64,000 nucleotides of DNA from Muscardinus avellanarius. Lineage: Eukaryota > Chordata > Mammalia > Rodentia > Gliridae. The position numbers and the translations under genes were made by a program. Position 1 is the stretch's first letter, and the number at the start of each line of letters is the position of its first letter. The stretch lies in assembly GCA_963383645.1 (NCBI GenBank), contig OY726563.1, positions 29,555,575 through 29,619,574 of the forward strand. Reading direction: 5' to 3'. Shown in pieces: positions 44,380-56,031 of the stretch. The notes below the pieces were generated by a model, which saw only the letters and a list, made by a program, of their open reading frames with translations, searched no databases and was not told where the DNA came from.

Positions 44380-44873
44380 TTTTTGTTGAGCAATCATTTT
44401 ATATGCTATTATATTTAAAAATGTAATACTCTCTTAAAATGTCTGTAGAATAATCTTTCAGACAAGAAAGTGCAAAAATGGCTGAATTTTTCAGTGTAGA
44501 AGTCTAAATATTTTTGAGTCCTTTCACCCTCATTGAGTCTTCCAGCATATCCTTTTTATTTATTACTAATTATTCATTGAGAAATTATTAATTCAAAAGA
44601 GCAGCAATTATTCTTTCCTGGACAGGCTTATCACATAAATTTGGAAGTCAATAATCTTCTTTTATGATTAACAACCTCTTTCTAGAGAATGCAATTTAAC
44701 ATTTTATGATTACAATATAGTTCTTATTGCCTATCTAGTTATCAAACTTGTATATATGCTTACATGATTTAAAGAAATTACAAGACTTGATAAGATCTAG
44801 GCAGGAGACAATAAGTAGAATTTAAGGTCAAAAGTCAACCTGGATGCTATGTAAATCAGTGCCTTCATTATCA
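44380..44873. other. No recognisable feature
   Basis: AT-rich unique DNA. Confidence 0.5.
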
Positions 44874-45363
44874 TTTGAATTTTAAATATCTCCTCAAAGG
44901 CTCATAGGTTTAAAGTTTGGTCCCTGCTGAAGTATTATTCAGAAGTAGAGCTTTAGGAGGTATTTGGATTTTGAGGGGTCTAGCAATAGGTTACTAATGA
45001 TAATACACTAGAATGAATATGCTAATACTCATTGATAAATTTATGACTTAATTGGCTATGTGGAGGTAGTAAAAACCTAAGGAGATAGGGTATGTCTGGA
45101 AATAGATCACTGTGAACATGCCTTTGAAGCCTGTATTTTGTCCTCATCCCCTTCCTTGATGGCTTTCATTTTGCTTTCTGGTGACAATGAGGTGAGCAGC
45201 TCTCCTTCACCATGTCCTTCCACCATGAAATTCTGCTTCATCACAAGGCCAAAGTGATGGAGTAAAATGACAATACATGGTAACCAGGCCAACATTAATC
45301 TTTCACCTTTTTTAGATGCTGTTTTTCAAGTATTTTGTCATAGGGATGAAAGGGTGACTAACA
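44874..45363 (+). mobile_element. MaLR LTR
   Basis: A sense LTR with 'caatgaggtgagcagct', 'accatgaaattctgcttca' and the end 'tattttgtcatagggatgaa...tgactaaca', typical of MaLR LTRs. Confidence 0.7.
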
Positions 45364-46169
45364 ACCTTTTTTCAAGATTGAGGTTATTTTAATATAGAGC
45401 ACATCTATAACATGTATAATTTACCTATCATATTAGTTACAGAGATGAGAGGGTTGTTTTTGCTGATTCAGTGTTTGTTTCCCTCTCTTCTAGATTATTA
45501 ATAATAGATTTTCCAACAATAATACATGCATCTCTGATACTTCAGAATTGAAACTAGTTTGATATACACAATGATTAAGATATCTTCTATGTTTCTTTTC
45601 TCCTTTCTGGAATATATAGTTATAATTAAGCACATGCAATTCAAAATATGAAGTTTAGTGTAGAAATTTGTGCAGAAAACTGTAAAGATTTCCCCTAATG
45701 ACAAATATATATGTCAGACAATTGCATTTCTTTGGTCACAACTGCTAAGCTTGATGTCCACAGGACTTCTCTACTTTCTGACCGTTTTTTTTATTATAAT
45801 TTCAATCCTTTCCTCATTTGATTTTATTTCAAGAAAAGTTAAATGTTTCATTACACAACAGTTTGTGGTATCTTAAGTAATGTATTTAACATAAGCAGAA
45901 TGAAATGTCTTATTTATGTTTGTGTTAGTATAAGAAAGGAGTAGGAGGTGATCTTCCTGCCCATCATAAAGGATCATGGCATACCTATTTATAACAAATT
46001 TAAGATTAAAATATAAAGTACAAAACATTTATTTGGCATATGTTGCATGACACAGGAGCCTTTAGATTGAAGACCCAAAGACCTAGTGAGAAATATCCAT
46101 GTTTTTCCTTAGATTTTATAAATTATTGACAAGCATATAGAAATATGTTTGGACAAAAAGGGCATGTAA
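45364..46169. other. No recognisable feature
   Basis: AT-rich DNA. Frames at 45498-45704 (minus) and 45670-45876 (plus) are chance-sized. Confidence 0.5.
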
Positions 46170-46517
46170 TGGTTTGGATTTACAATGCCCCCCTATCCCT
46201 CATGGAAATAAGGCAGCCATGTTGGAGGTGGGGTTTGGTTGCTGAAGAGTAGTTATTGGGAATGTGTCCTTGAGGATTATATATGGTTCTGCCTCCCCTT
46301 ACTCTCACTTTTGCTTCCAACCTCAATAATGTGAGAACAGAGCTTTTGCTTTCTTCTCTCTGCCTTCACCACCATGTCCTGAGATCCACAGTTGTAACTA
46401 GGCCTGAAATGGACTGAACCTCTGAAATCTCCAAAACCATATGAAAATAAATCTTCCTTTCTCTATATTGTGTGGTCAGGTTTTTGATCACAGCACTGAG
46501 AATGCTGACTAAAACAG
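46170..46517 (+). mobile_element. MaLR (ORR1/MST-like) LTR
   Basis: Starts 'aatggtttggatttac', contains 'aatggactgaacctctgaaa' and 'aaaataaatcttcctttc', and ends 'tcacagcactgagaatgctg...ctaaaaca'. It is complete or nearly so. It lies 0.8 kb from another sense MaLR LTR, but no internal MaLR sequence was recognised between them. Confidence 0.8.
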
Positions 46518-46720
46518 AACATGATCTAATAACACATTGAAGAGTAGGAGACCCAGCAAAGACTATTTCTTCATATTCTTCTTAGTTAGCTCTGTGCCAC
46601 ATATGTGGTAAAACTCTTTATGTAATGAAAGTCATATGATATTCAAACAAGGTAGATCAAATCATTTCTTTATGGCAAACTTACACAGAAATTCAGAGAA
46701 ATTTTAGAATAATATGTGTA

Positions 46721-46726
<6 letters not shown>

Positions 46727-46816
<90 letters not shown>
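46727..46816. repeat. (TTTA)n(GT)n compound microsatellite
   Basis: About 11 TTTA units and then about 21 GT units, in the tail position of the following antisense SINE. Confidence 0.97.
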
Positions 46817-46819
<3 letters not shown>

Positions 46820-47007
46820 AGTTGCTGATACTTGAACCCATAGGCAATCTACCTCCAAGCTATACCCCCAAACCGAATTTAATTCTTATTTGGAAACGGT
46901 CTCATTAGGTTGCTAAAAGCCTCACTAAATTGCTGAGGCTGTCCTTGAACCTGTGATTCTCCTATCTGAGCCTCCCAAGTACTAGGATTACAAGCATGTG
47001 CCTCCAT
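46817..47007 (-). mobile_element. B1-dID SINE
   Basis: An antisense, moderately diverged copy. Right flank 'tgcaggcttttat' resembles left flank 'tgtaggttttttat'. Confidence 0.85.
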
Positions 47008-47471
47008 GATGGCTCATGCTTGCAGGCTTTTATGTCTGGCATTGGCGAAAGGGGGATCTGATTCCTATCAACCACCTTGGAAAAAAGTATTCAAGTTTTT
47101 ATGACTTACTTCAGGGGAGAACAAGGACTGAGATACAGTAGGTAAGGAGAAGGTAAGAGAAAATTTTTGATTTTGAGACTGCTTCTGAGGTTTTCATTTT
47201 TGGTTACTGTTTTCTGAGGCCTTATAAAAAGTATTAACAATGAACAAGTTAGATACAATATTTTTAGGGAAATGGTGATGCATAATATGTATTAAGATAT
47301 GAAATTAAATGGAATTTAAGAAAGAGTAATTTATAAATGATTGAATAAAAACTGGCTAATCAGTGCCTGAGATGGTATTTAAAAGTTATACTAAAGAAAA
47401 ATATTCTGGCAAATAGCAGATTACGCCTTTAAAATTAACTGCCATGGCTTGATATGCATTTAATTCTTCTT

Positions 47472-47553
47472 TTCTTTTTGTGAGACTGGGGATACAACCC
47501 AAGGTTTCCTACAGGTTAGTCAAGTTGCCACTAAACTGCATTCCTGGCTATCA
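47472..47553 (-). mobile_element. ID-type SINE monomer (diverged)
   Basis: Antisense 'gagactggggatacaaccca' and 'ccactaaactgcattcctgg' outline an ID unit without a 7SL head. Confidence 0.55.
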
Positions 47554-48294
47554 ATAAGCATTTAAATTGACAAACTGCAAATCAGGATTCATTCAGTCCC
47601 ACACAAGAAGACTAGAAATTAAAAGACTATATCACTAAGTCTGATTTCTTATAAATACTATATTTGAGGGATAACAAATTAATATTAAATTAACATAATG
47701 ATGCTAAAAAATAAGAAAAAAAAACTAAAAGAATACTCACTTGTTTTCACAAGCCTCTGTTTGTTGTGTTGATACATTGTCTTCTAATTACTATTGAAAA
47801 TTTTCCTTCATGACCATTGATCACTCTGCAATATTCATCATAAATAATGCATTCTATTCCTTGCAAAATACATGACTACTTAAAAATGTACTATATGGAA
47901 ATTTTATAAAATATTATTTATTTCCTATAGTAACTGAACTGAATATAGTTGTGGATCTTAGCTAATAAAATTCTAGGAAATGTCATCCTATAGAAGCAGA
48001 CTATGAATTATAACAAATATCAATTTGGGAATAAAATAATGAAGCTATAAATAACCTAACCTTATATATGGAAATTATTCATTCATATAGTACTTTCTTA
48101 TTTAACTTCCAACTTCCATGATTCTACTTATTTAAGATAAGTATACTATTTTCACTTGATTCATTTAAAAATAGATTGTTTCCTTGAAAAATGTGCAATA
48201 ATCTCTAGGGTATGGAGTTTATATTGTTTTACCATTGTAGGGCAAGTCAAACAAATTATCATTCCTCTTCAAAGCTGGATTTGATACTTTAGGG
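47554..48294. other. No recognisable feature
   Basis: AT-rich unique DNA. Confidence 0.5.
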
Positions 48295-48437
48295 TTTTTT
48301 TTATTGGCTAATTGTAGTCATATATCTTAATTAGTTACAAGATGATAGAAGCATACATGCACACATCACTCTTTTAGCCCTTTCCCATTCCACACTACAT
48401 TCCATCGCCTCTCGTTCCTTCTCGTATTTTTTTTTTT
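48295..48437 (-). mobile_element. L1 3' terminus (short)
   Basis: The antisense L1 end: 'tttttattggctaattgtag' to 'cctttcccattccacactac'. Only about 130 bp of 3'UTR were copied. The T13 run at the right is not its tail. Confidence 0.65.
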
Positions 48438-48699
48438 TTGTAGTTATTTACAAGCCTGTCCCAAGCTTATTCAGTTGCAAGATTTTCTACTGTAGGAACA
48501 ACCTGAATTTTCCAGCCTTTTTTTCCATTGGTAATTTCAAGTTTTGGCCTTGCCTTAGGCTTTTTATGTCAGAATCTGCATTTTCTCTTTAGCCTACAAG
48601 GTACCTTGGTGATTTCCATACACATAAAATTTTAGGAACTTTGTTCTCAATGAATATATGAGCTCCATTTAAATGAATCTCTCTCTCTTCATTAAAATT

Positions 48700-48712
<13 letters not shown>

Positions 48713-48740
<28 letters not shown>
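48713..48740. repeat. (GT)n microsatellite
   Basis: About 14 GT units next to the tail of an antisense SINE. Confidence 0.95.
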
Positions 48741-48742
<2 letters not shown>

Positions 48743-48922
48743 TACTAGGTATTGAACCCAGGGACATTCTACCTCTGAACTATTTTATATTTTCTTGTAA
48801 AACAGGGTCTCACTAAGTTGCTGAGGGTCTTTCTAAGTTGCTGAGGCTAATATTGAACCTTTGATTCTACTGTGCCAACCTTCCAAATACTGGAATTTCT
48901 TGTGTGTGCCACCATACCTGAC
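48741..48922 (-). mobile_element. B1-dID SINE
   Basis: An antisense copy, ID part 'ggtattgaacccagggacat', head end 'gtgccaccatacctgact'. Confidence 0.85.
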
Positions 48923-49269
48923 TTGGCTCTCATAAGTATTCCTAATGTATGTTGTCTCATATAACCTTCACTGAAAACATACTGTCATTTCATTTCTGAA
49001 GATTTAGGTAATTTTAAAAGTTTTATAACAGAAAAATATAAGTTACATGTAATTGTAGAAATAAAACTATAATAAACTTCCCTCATATGCTTTATCCATT
49101 GTCACTAATATATTACCAAACAATTTTAATGATTATTTTTATGATGATTTTGAAGCAAATCCCAATTATCACATAATTCTATCATGAAATAATTCATTGT
49201 TTTCAAAACAGACTATTTATTTGACAAGAACATGATGCCATTACTATTAAAATATTTTAACATTATTTC

Positions 49270-49605
49270 TTTTTCTGTGGAACTGGGAATGGATCCCAGG
49301 GCCTCACAAATGGCTAGGCAAGTGTTCTATCACTGAGCTACATCCCCAGCTCATTTGATTTTATTCTGAGATAGAGTCTTGTTAAATTGAAGAAGCTGGC
49401 CTTGAATTTTCAATCCTCCTGCAACAGCCTCCCTAGTTCCCGCAAAAACCTATTGTCCCCAGATCCCAGAACTCTACCTAAGCCAAACCCCAAAAATAAA
49501 ACCTGTAAAAAAAATTGTAATTAATAATGCTTGATACTGTAAATGACTATGATACTAGATGAGCTCTCTAGTAGTTGGGATTATAGACACGCATCATCAA
49601 CATTA
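49270..49605 (-). mobile_element. SINE with complete ID part, interrupted
   Basis: Antisense. Unlike most copies, it keeps the whole ID sequence with the anticodon arm ('ggctaggcaagtgttctatc', 'gagctacatccccagc'). The head is broken at 49437 and resumes at 49564 ('ctctctagtagttgggatta'), with 126 bp of other sequence between. Confidence 0.8.
49438..49563. mobile_element. 126-bp insertion of unknown family, copy A
   Basis: Inserted in a SINE with the imperfect 9-bp duplication ctccctagt (49429-49437) and ctctctagt (49564-49572). The inserted sequence resembles 50907-51056 over its whole length, with 'ccccagatcccagaa', 'ctaagcca' and 'attaataatgcttgatact' shared. No terminal inverted repeats, poly(A) tail or reading frame. 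Confidence 0.7.
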
Positions 49606-49663
49606 TTCTTCCTTCATTATCATCAGACTTCAAGGTAGTATTCATATTTCTTTTGATTTTTTT

Positions 49664-49869
49664 TTTTTTTGCAGTACTGGGGATGGAACCTAGGGGCATT
49701 CCACCTCCAAGCTACACTTCCAGCCGTATTTTTTATTCTTTATTTTGAAACAGGGTCTCACTGAGTTGCAAAGGGCCCCACTAAGTAGCTGAGGCTATCC
49801 TCGAACCATGATCTTCCTGCCTCAGCCTCCCAAATGCTAGGATTACAAATGTGCACCACCACACCTGGC
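49664..49869 (-). mobile_element. B1-dID SINE
   Basis: An antisense copy with a T12 tract. Flanks 'ttcttttgattt' and 'tcctttgactt' are similar. Confidence 0.88.
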
Positions 49870-50448
49870 TCCTTTGACTTGTGATGCCTTTTCTTTTTTA
49901 AGTATCTTGAATCGGTATATAAATGTTGTTTATCCATTATAATTGTATATGTCTTTTGAGGTTCTCTCACACCTTATAAATTCATATTTTCATTACCTCT
50001 TGCCAAGCAAAGTAATTGAATTGCCAAATGATTGAAGGAGATAGATTTTGCAAAAAGATCTATTTTTATAATTAATATGCTTAAATAGTGTACATTTTTC
50101 TTCTTTTCTTTTAGCACTTGTCCTGTAACCCAGAACATTTCATGTGTCCATTATGACATTTGTTGCATTTAAAAAGTATGTTTTATTTTAGGTTTATATT
50201 TTTGTGTACCCATATCTCCCACCAGCTTGTAAATTCCTATAAAATTAAATAATGTTTATACATTTTTATCTATCAATATTTTGGCAATGATAGGTGCTTT
50301 TTTGTTTAATTAAATTGAACATTTGCCTAAATATAAAAATGGCACTTTTTCCATGTGTGTCTCATTTATGTGATGTGCAGAACTTTAGGAAGACATTACT
50401 AAAAGAAGGAGACTCACTGTGTACAATAATAAGAATATAGCTGGCATC

Positions 50449-50450
<2 letters not shown>
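49870..50450. other. No recognisable feature
   Basis: AT-rich unique DNA. Confidence 0.5.

Positions 50451-50451
<1 letters not shown>

Positions 50452-50497
<46 letters not shown>
50452..50497. repeat. (TA)n microsatellite
   Basis: About 22 perfect TA units. Confidence 0.97.
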
Positions 50498-50500
<3 letters not shown>

Positions 50501-50906
50501 CAGGTTTCAAATCAAAGAAGGAAGCACATTTATTACAGTTCATAAGTAGAATAGTTTTATTTCCGGGCAATTAATTCCTAAAAAAATGAAGCAATAGAGA
50601 AGGGGTCATTGACCATCTCTCAATAAAAATTACTATCTTGATTCTGTGAAAGATTCTAGAGTTGACTTCCATGAATTAAAGTTTTGGTTAAAAATGAAAA
50701 AATTCAAACTCTTTATGGAATTTTTCCCAAATATAAAGTCTTAATACATGATGTTTTGTTTTGTGTTTTTGTAGTAGAAGTTAACATAATCACATTCTGA
50801 TTTTACACTTTGGTCATTTGAAGTCCTGAATGCTCTTTAATATTTCAAAGCTGAAGATTAAGTTCATTTTATATTAGCAAAACTGTGCCTTCTCAAGCAT
50901 TTCAAT

Positions 50907-51056
50907 GTTCCCCCAAAAACCTATCTTCCCCAGATCCCAGAAGTCTATCTAAGCCAATCTCAGTAAATTAAAACTGTAAATAAAAATTGCAATTAATAAT
51001 GCTTGATACTAATATCTAGCATGGTCTCAAACACTGTAAAAAACTATAATATTAGT
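50907..51056. repeat. Relative of the 49438-49563 insertion, copy B
   Basis: Matches copy A in direct orientation by eye at roughly 80-85%, but has about 25 extra bases (around 51020-51045), so B is closer to full length or A has an internal deletion. Its outer borders are not marked by a duplication that I can see. Confidence 0.75.
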
Positions 51057-51341
51057 GAGGAGTTCATAATATAATTGAAGATAAGCTTATCTTCATGGAT
51101 ATTATTCAATTATATTTTATACTACAATATCTTAAATATTACATCATAAGAATCTAAATTATGTACTGAATCTAGGTAGTAAATTACTAGTACTGACATT
51201 TTCCCACCTGTATTTGTGTAAAGAACAGTTATCTAATAAAGACAGTAAGTGCAGTTTAAGGAGATAAGCTCTTACTTTGAGAGTGGTTTTAGAAGTTGTG
51301 TTAGAGTTGAGCATTAAACTGACTCTAAAGCATAGAAGGTA

Positions 51342-51562
51342 AGCCGGGCGTGGTGGCGCACACTTGTAATCCCAGCATTCAGGAGGCTGGGACAGGAGGA
51401 TGGCAGGTTCGCACCCTGACTCAGCTACTTAGCGAGGCCCTCCACAATTTAGTGAGACACTGTTTCAAAATAAATAAAGAATAAAAAAAATAGGGCAGGG
51501 GGTGTATATCGGAGGTCAAATGCCCTTGGGTTTCCCCAGACCTGCAAAATAAATAAATAAAT
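51342..51562 (+). mobile_element. B1-dID SINE with (AAAT)n tail
   Basis: A sense copy ('gccgggcgtggtggcgcaca'). Duplication aaagcatagaaggta (51327-51341) and aaagcataaaaggta (51563-51577). Confidence 0.92.
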
Positions 51563-51699
51563 AAAGCATAAAAGGTATATTCATTGTAAAAGCATATCAG
51601 AAGAGAACCAGGTATAATTTATGAGCAGTTTATCTTTTATCTTAACTAGAGCCATTATTGAGTTTTTTACTGTTGAGTTTTTGGTGCCTCATTTTTTTT

Positions 51700-51887
51700 T
51701 TTTTTTTTTTTTTTTTTGGTGGCACTGGGGTTCCTGGAAGCCCGTCTATCTCCGGGCTACACTCCCAGATCTATTTTATTTTTGGAAACAGGGTCTCCTA
51801 AACCAGCGCGGCTGGCTTCGAACCTGCGCGATCCTCCTGTCTCTGCCTCCCAAGCGCGGGGATTACAAGCGTGCGCCACCATGCCCG
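51700..51887 (-). mobile_element. Young B1-dID SINE
   Basis: An antisense CpG-rich copy with a T26 tract. Duplication gcctcattttt at 51686 and 51888. Confidence 0.93.
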
Positions 51888-51908
51888 GCCTCATTTTTTT
51901 TTTTTTTT

Positions 51909-52554
51909 CTGATGCTATGGTCAAGAATGTGTGGGCCAGATTTAATATGAATTTTGGTACTTTGATAAATATTAAATACAAGTGATGAGATTTAAACAAT
52001 GTTGCTAAATAGTGGCCCATTCAAAACTACCTTTCTTTTTTATTTCAGTTTCTTTCAAAATGCTGAATAATAGCAGGAGTATAACTCTTTCACTAGGGTT
52101 ATCTCCAGAATATATAGTACTTCAGAAATATGGGTTATAAGTTATTTTGTTGCTAAATTTGGTTTTGTTAAACTATCATTTTTTACCCTCTGGTTTTATA
52201 TTAACTACAATATAATTTCTAAATCTGAAAGACTGGTGATTGCAACTTATCAGTCATAGGATAATATTTTAATGTGGCCTTCCCTGAGAATTGGGATCTC
52301 AAATTGAAATGCTAAGTGACCATTTAGGCAATGAAGTAGAATTAGATCTGATATATGCAGATGGAGTTTAGGAGAAATGACAAACTAGAATATAAATTTC
52401 TAAATATATTCAAATTAAAATATATAAATAAAAGTTTGACTCAGCCAAACAATTACAGTGACACATTTGGTTTACCAGCTGTCATTTTATATACTTCATC
52501 TTCAGTTGTTTTGCTTTGTTTTTTATCCATGTCACCTTCTGCTCCTAAATGCAC
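51909..52554. other. No recognisable feature
   Basis: AT-rich unique DNA. A 77-codon frame at 52355-52588 partly overlaps the next SINE. Confidence 0.5.
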
Positions 52555-52833
52555 TATTGTAATCCCAGCATTTGGGAGCCTGAGATAGGAGGATCGCAGT
52601 TTGAGGACAGCCTCAGGTACTGCTTAGTGAGGTCCGTTGCAACTCAGTGAGACCCTGTTTCAGAATAAATAATAAAAATCAAACTGGGGGTGTAGCTCAG
52701 AGGTAGAATGCCCCTGGTTTCCATCCCCAGTAGCGCAAATTAAATAAATAAATTAATTAATTAATTAAATAAAAAGGGCTAGGGGTATGAATCAGAAGTA
52801 TAACTCCATTGGGTTCAATCCACAGTACCATAC
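52555..52833 (+). mobile_element. SINE with a second ID tail unit
   Basis: A sense 5'-truncated B1-dID (52555-52745) ends in (AAAT)n(TTAA)n. A second ID half (52775-52833, 'gggctaggggtatgaatcag') follows. It is either an outer SINE interrupted by the first or an ID-dimer form. Confidence 0.75.
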
Positions 52834-53157
52834 CATAAAAAAATAAAATTCAAAACCCCAAATATATTACTCCCACAGAAAGCCCAGTAAGCAGGATGGG
52901 GAAAATAAGTGCTAGGTGTGGGACACTCTTAATGATGTGGGATCCACCCATATCATTCAGTGCTCATTTAAGGTAAGTTTGCAACGTATGCAGCATTTCC
53001 AAGAAATATATTGACTAGTGCTTGAAACAGCAATGAAAACCTAGGGAAATAAAGGAAATTTTAAAAGTGACACCCCAGTGTCACCTTATTTACCTGAAGG
53101 TACTAAAGCCAAATAAAACAAGCTACGTCTATTGACCAGAGTAAATTAGAGACTTTT

Positions 53158-53282
53158 TTTTTATTCTTTATTTTTGAAACAGGGTCTCACTGAGTTGCGA
53201 AGAGCCTCACTCAATAGCTGAGGCTGTCCACAAACTGCGATCCTCCAGTCTCCTCCTCCCGAATGCGGGGATTGCACCTGGC
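53158..53282 (-). mobile_element. SINE lacking the ID half, first at a reused site
   Basis: Antisense 7SL-like half. A copy of 'ttagagacttttt' lies on each side (53146 and 53285). Confidence 0.85.
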
Positions 53283-53297
53283 ATTTAGAGACTTTTT

Positions 53298-53511
53298 TTT
53301 TTCTTTTGGTGGTACTGGGTGGAACCCAAATGCTTTCAACCTCCAGGCTATACTCTCAGACCTGGTTTTTTTTAATATATATTTTATTTGGAAACAGGGT
53401 CTACGTTGCTGAGAGCTTCACTAAGTACCTGAGGCTGGCTTCAAACCTGTGAGATCCTTCTGTCTCAGCCTCCCAAGCGCAAGGATGACAAGTGTGTCCC
53501 ACCACACCTGG
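53298..53511 (-). mobile_element. B1-dID SINE, second at a reused site
   Basis: An antisense full-length copy. 'atttagagacttttt' at 53283-53297 and again at 53514-53528. Confidence 0.88.
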
Positions 53512-53528
53512 AAATTTAGAGACTTTTT

Positions 53529-55515
53529 AATGAAACATTTTGGCAAGTCTGATTATTATGCATATAATATATGAAGAGATGATATTAACATATATGCAGA
53601 ATATCACTGCTGCCCAAGAGCACTGGGAATACATAAAGGTACATGTCCCGTGGTTCTACATGGTCAACACTGGTTTACTAATTATGACATGTTCGTGCAG
53701 TGTCAAGAATCAGAGGTGGTATGGGGTTTGGTGTAATGTCCCAGCATCTGCATCATCTGCATCATGGCCATCTTGGAGTCTCTCCACCTCTTAGCACAGG
53801 AATCATCTTGGGATCCTGGGATTCTTACTGGGAACCCTGGGATTCTTACTGCATAAGAATGAACATTTGTATGACAGAAAGCAGATGTAATAAGTGAGAA
53901 ACAAAGAATATAGCCAAACTTCTCATTAGAGAATAGTGACAAAATATCTTGATTATGACAGAGAATGATCTAACTCATTGAAGGAATCTAGAATGGAAGG
54001 TAAGGAGGTAAGAATGAGCACAAGGTTCACTGGTGATGGACTACTATCTGTAACCAAAAGTGGTTAGATTTGTACAGATGAATATGCAATAGAAACATGA
54101 AAGTCCAGAACTAACCTTCACTTTATTGTCTTCAAAATTGTAGTGCTGCTAGGAAGAATGAACACCTTTTTATTATTCTCCTCTGGTTTTAAGAAATAAT
54201 TTCAGAAAATGAGGAAGCATGCAATTTTCTTAGGTCTTATCCAGAAAGGACACATTCTATATGAAAGAATTTCTTGAAAAATAAGCATAGGTTTTTCAAG
54301 GGAATATTTGAGCGCAAGCCCTACCTAGCATCTCTGAACAGAAACTGCCTAAACATAACAGTGTTTTCACAGTTAGGTAAAGGAAAGGATGCTATTATCT
54401 TTATATGTAACAATGTGTCCTTAAACTGATTATCCAAATAATATATATTTCCTCCTTTTCATATCTACAAATAAATTCTACATTTCCTTGCATAAAAGTA
54501 GAGACTGAAAATCAGCCTTAGAACTGACATGTGAGGTGATCTTTAAAGCCCATGGAAGAAGGAATATCAGGTGTCTCATGATAACAATACCTCATGATAA
54601 CAATACCAAGCATTCTAGTAGGAGTTGAATCCTGTGATTAATAATAGTTTTGGGGGATATTGTGTTTGGAGTCATTTGATGGACTTCAGTGTCTGATATA
54701 ATCTGAATCAGGCTCTTTTATTGGTCAACACCATACTTTTCTCAGAAGCATGGTCACTCCTAACTCTCATTAATATGATGAGAGACTTACAATGTATACC
54801 TTTTTATAGGAATGAGCCATTCTGACAGGACAAAATGGCTGGAACAGAAGCTGGCCTTTCCTCTAGTAAGGATAGCACAAAATTCAGAGTCATGAGGATT
54901 CCATCTCCCACATCCTTTGTGAATCACATGATTGAAATTGGGTGGGCTGATAGAATTTTAGAGCTCATACTAGGTCTTTAAATAAGTTGTAATATATCAT
55001 AGACTGTAATCTTAAAGAGAAATCACATTTTCAAGTGTCTGGCATACTAAAACTACTTCAGAAAGCAAGCTGAATCTAATGTATATTAAACATGGAGGCT
55101 CACAATTTAAGAGGTTTAGGGTCCATTCAAAGTTTAGTCTTCTTTTTCTCCTTATGAATCCATTTAAAAAACTCAATATTATCTTTATGGTGTATGTCTG
55201 CCATATTTACTGCACACTGTGATATAGGGGAAGCTACAACTATATGTAGCAGGAATTGAAGGCCACAGTAGTGTCCAGATGCATTGACACTGATGTCATA
55301 AGTCCTTATGTAAATCCATATGGCTGAAGAAGAACTACTATCTTATATTACTGAGCTCCATTGAACAAAGGGTATAAAAAGACTAAGGAAATTAAATGAG
55401 TGATCATTTGAAGTTACTTGGAGACTGCCAAGTTTACATATAATAAATGTAAAGAAACCAAAAGTGTAGCTGACAGAGATTTCCTTTAAATATAACCATA
55501 CAAAGTAAAGTTGTT
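53529..55515. other. Two kb without recognised repeats
   Basis: Composition is closer to average than the neighbouring AT-rich tracts. A 20-21 bp doublet around 'ctgggattcttact' lies at 53813-53851. Frames at 53540-53942 have no resemblance that I can place. No splice pair credited. Confidence 0.45.
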
Positions 55516-55529
55516 TTTGTGTGTGTGTG

Positions 55530-55601
55530 TGGTACTGGGGTTCCTGGAAACCCTTCTACCTCTGGGCTACACTCCCAGACCTATTTTATATTTTTATTTG
55601 T
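55530..55601 (-). mobile_element. SINE, ID half only
   Basis: Antisense 'ggtactggggttcctggaaa' to 'cctattttatatttttattt', with a (GT)n at the tail side. 5'-truncated on insertion or deleted later. Confidence 0.8.
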
Positions 55602-55832
55602 AAGAAGGCTTATTTTTATGGACTTCATAGCAAAGGACATGTCATTTCACTGATACAAATGGCCTGGTTTAATTTTTCCAAAATATTAATGAAATTGTGA
55701 GAAGGCAGATTTTTGTCTCTAAGAGATTGGAGTTAAAGCTTGTTTCCACTCCCTCAAAGAAAGAGCATATGTATGACAAAGCATGTACCCAGCAGCACAA
55801 TTATTCTAAAACAGAACAACTATAATTTTTTT

Positions 55833-56031
55833 TTCCGGGTCTGGGGTGGAACCCAGGGGCGTTCGACCTCCGAGCTACACTTCCTGCCCTATTTTTTATT
55901 CTTTATTTTGAAACCGGGTCTCACTGCATTGCAGAGGGCCTCACTAAGTAGCTGAGGCTGTCTGCAAACCATGATCCACCGGGTCTCAGTCTCCCGAATG
56001 CTGGGATTACAAGCGTGCGCCACCACACCCA
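55833..56031 (-). mobile_element. B1-dID SINE
   Basis: An antisense copy, right flank 'tataatttt' matching the left flank 'tataattttt'. Confidence 0.88.

Noticed and set aside
44874..46517. A MaLR provirus with two LTRs
   Set aside because: The two sense LTRs lie 0.8 kb apart but differ in sequence type, and the DNA between them shows no MaLR internal sequence. They are treated as separate solo LTRs.
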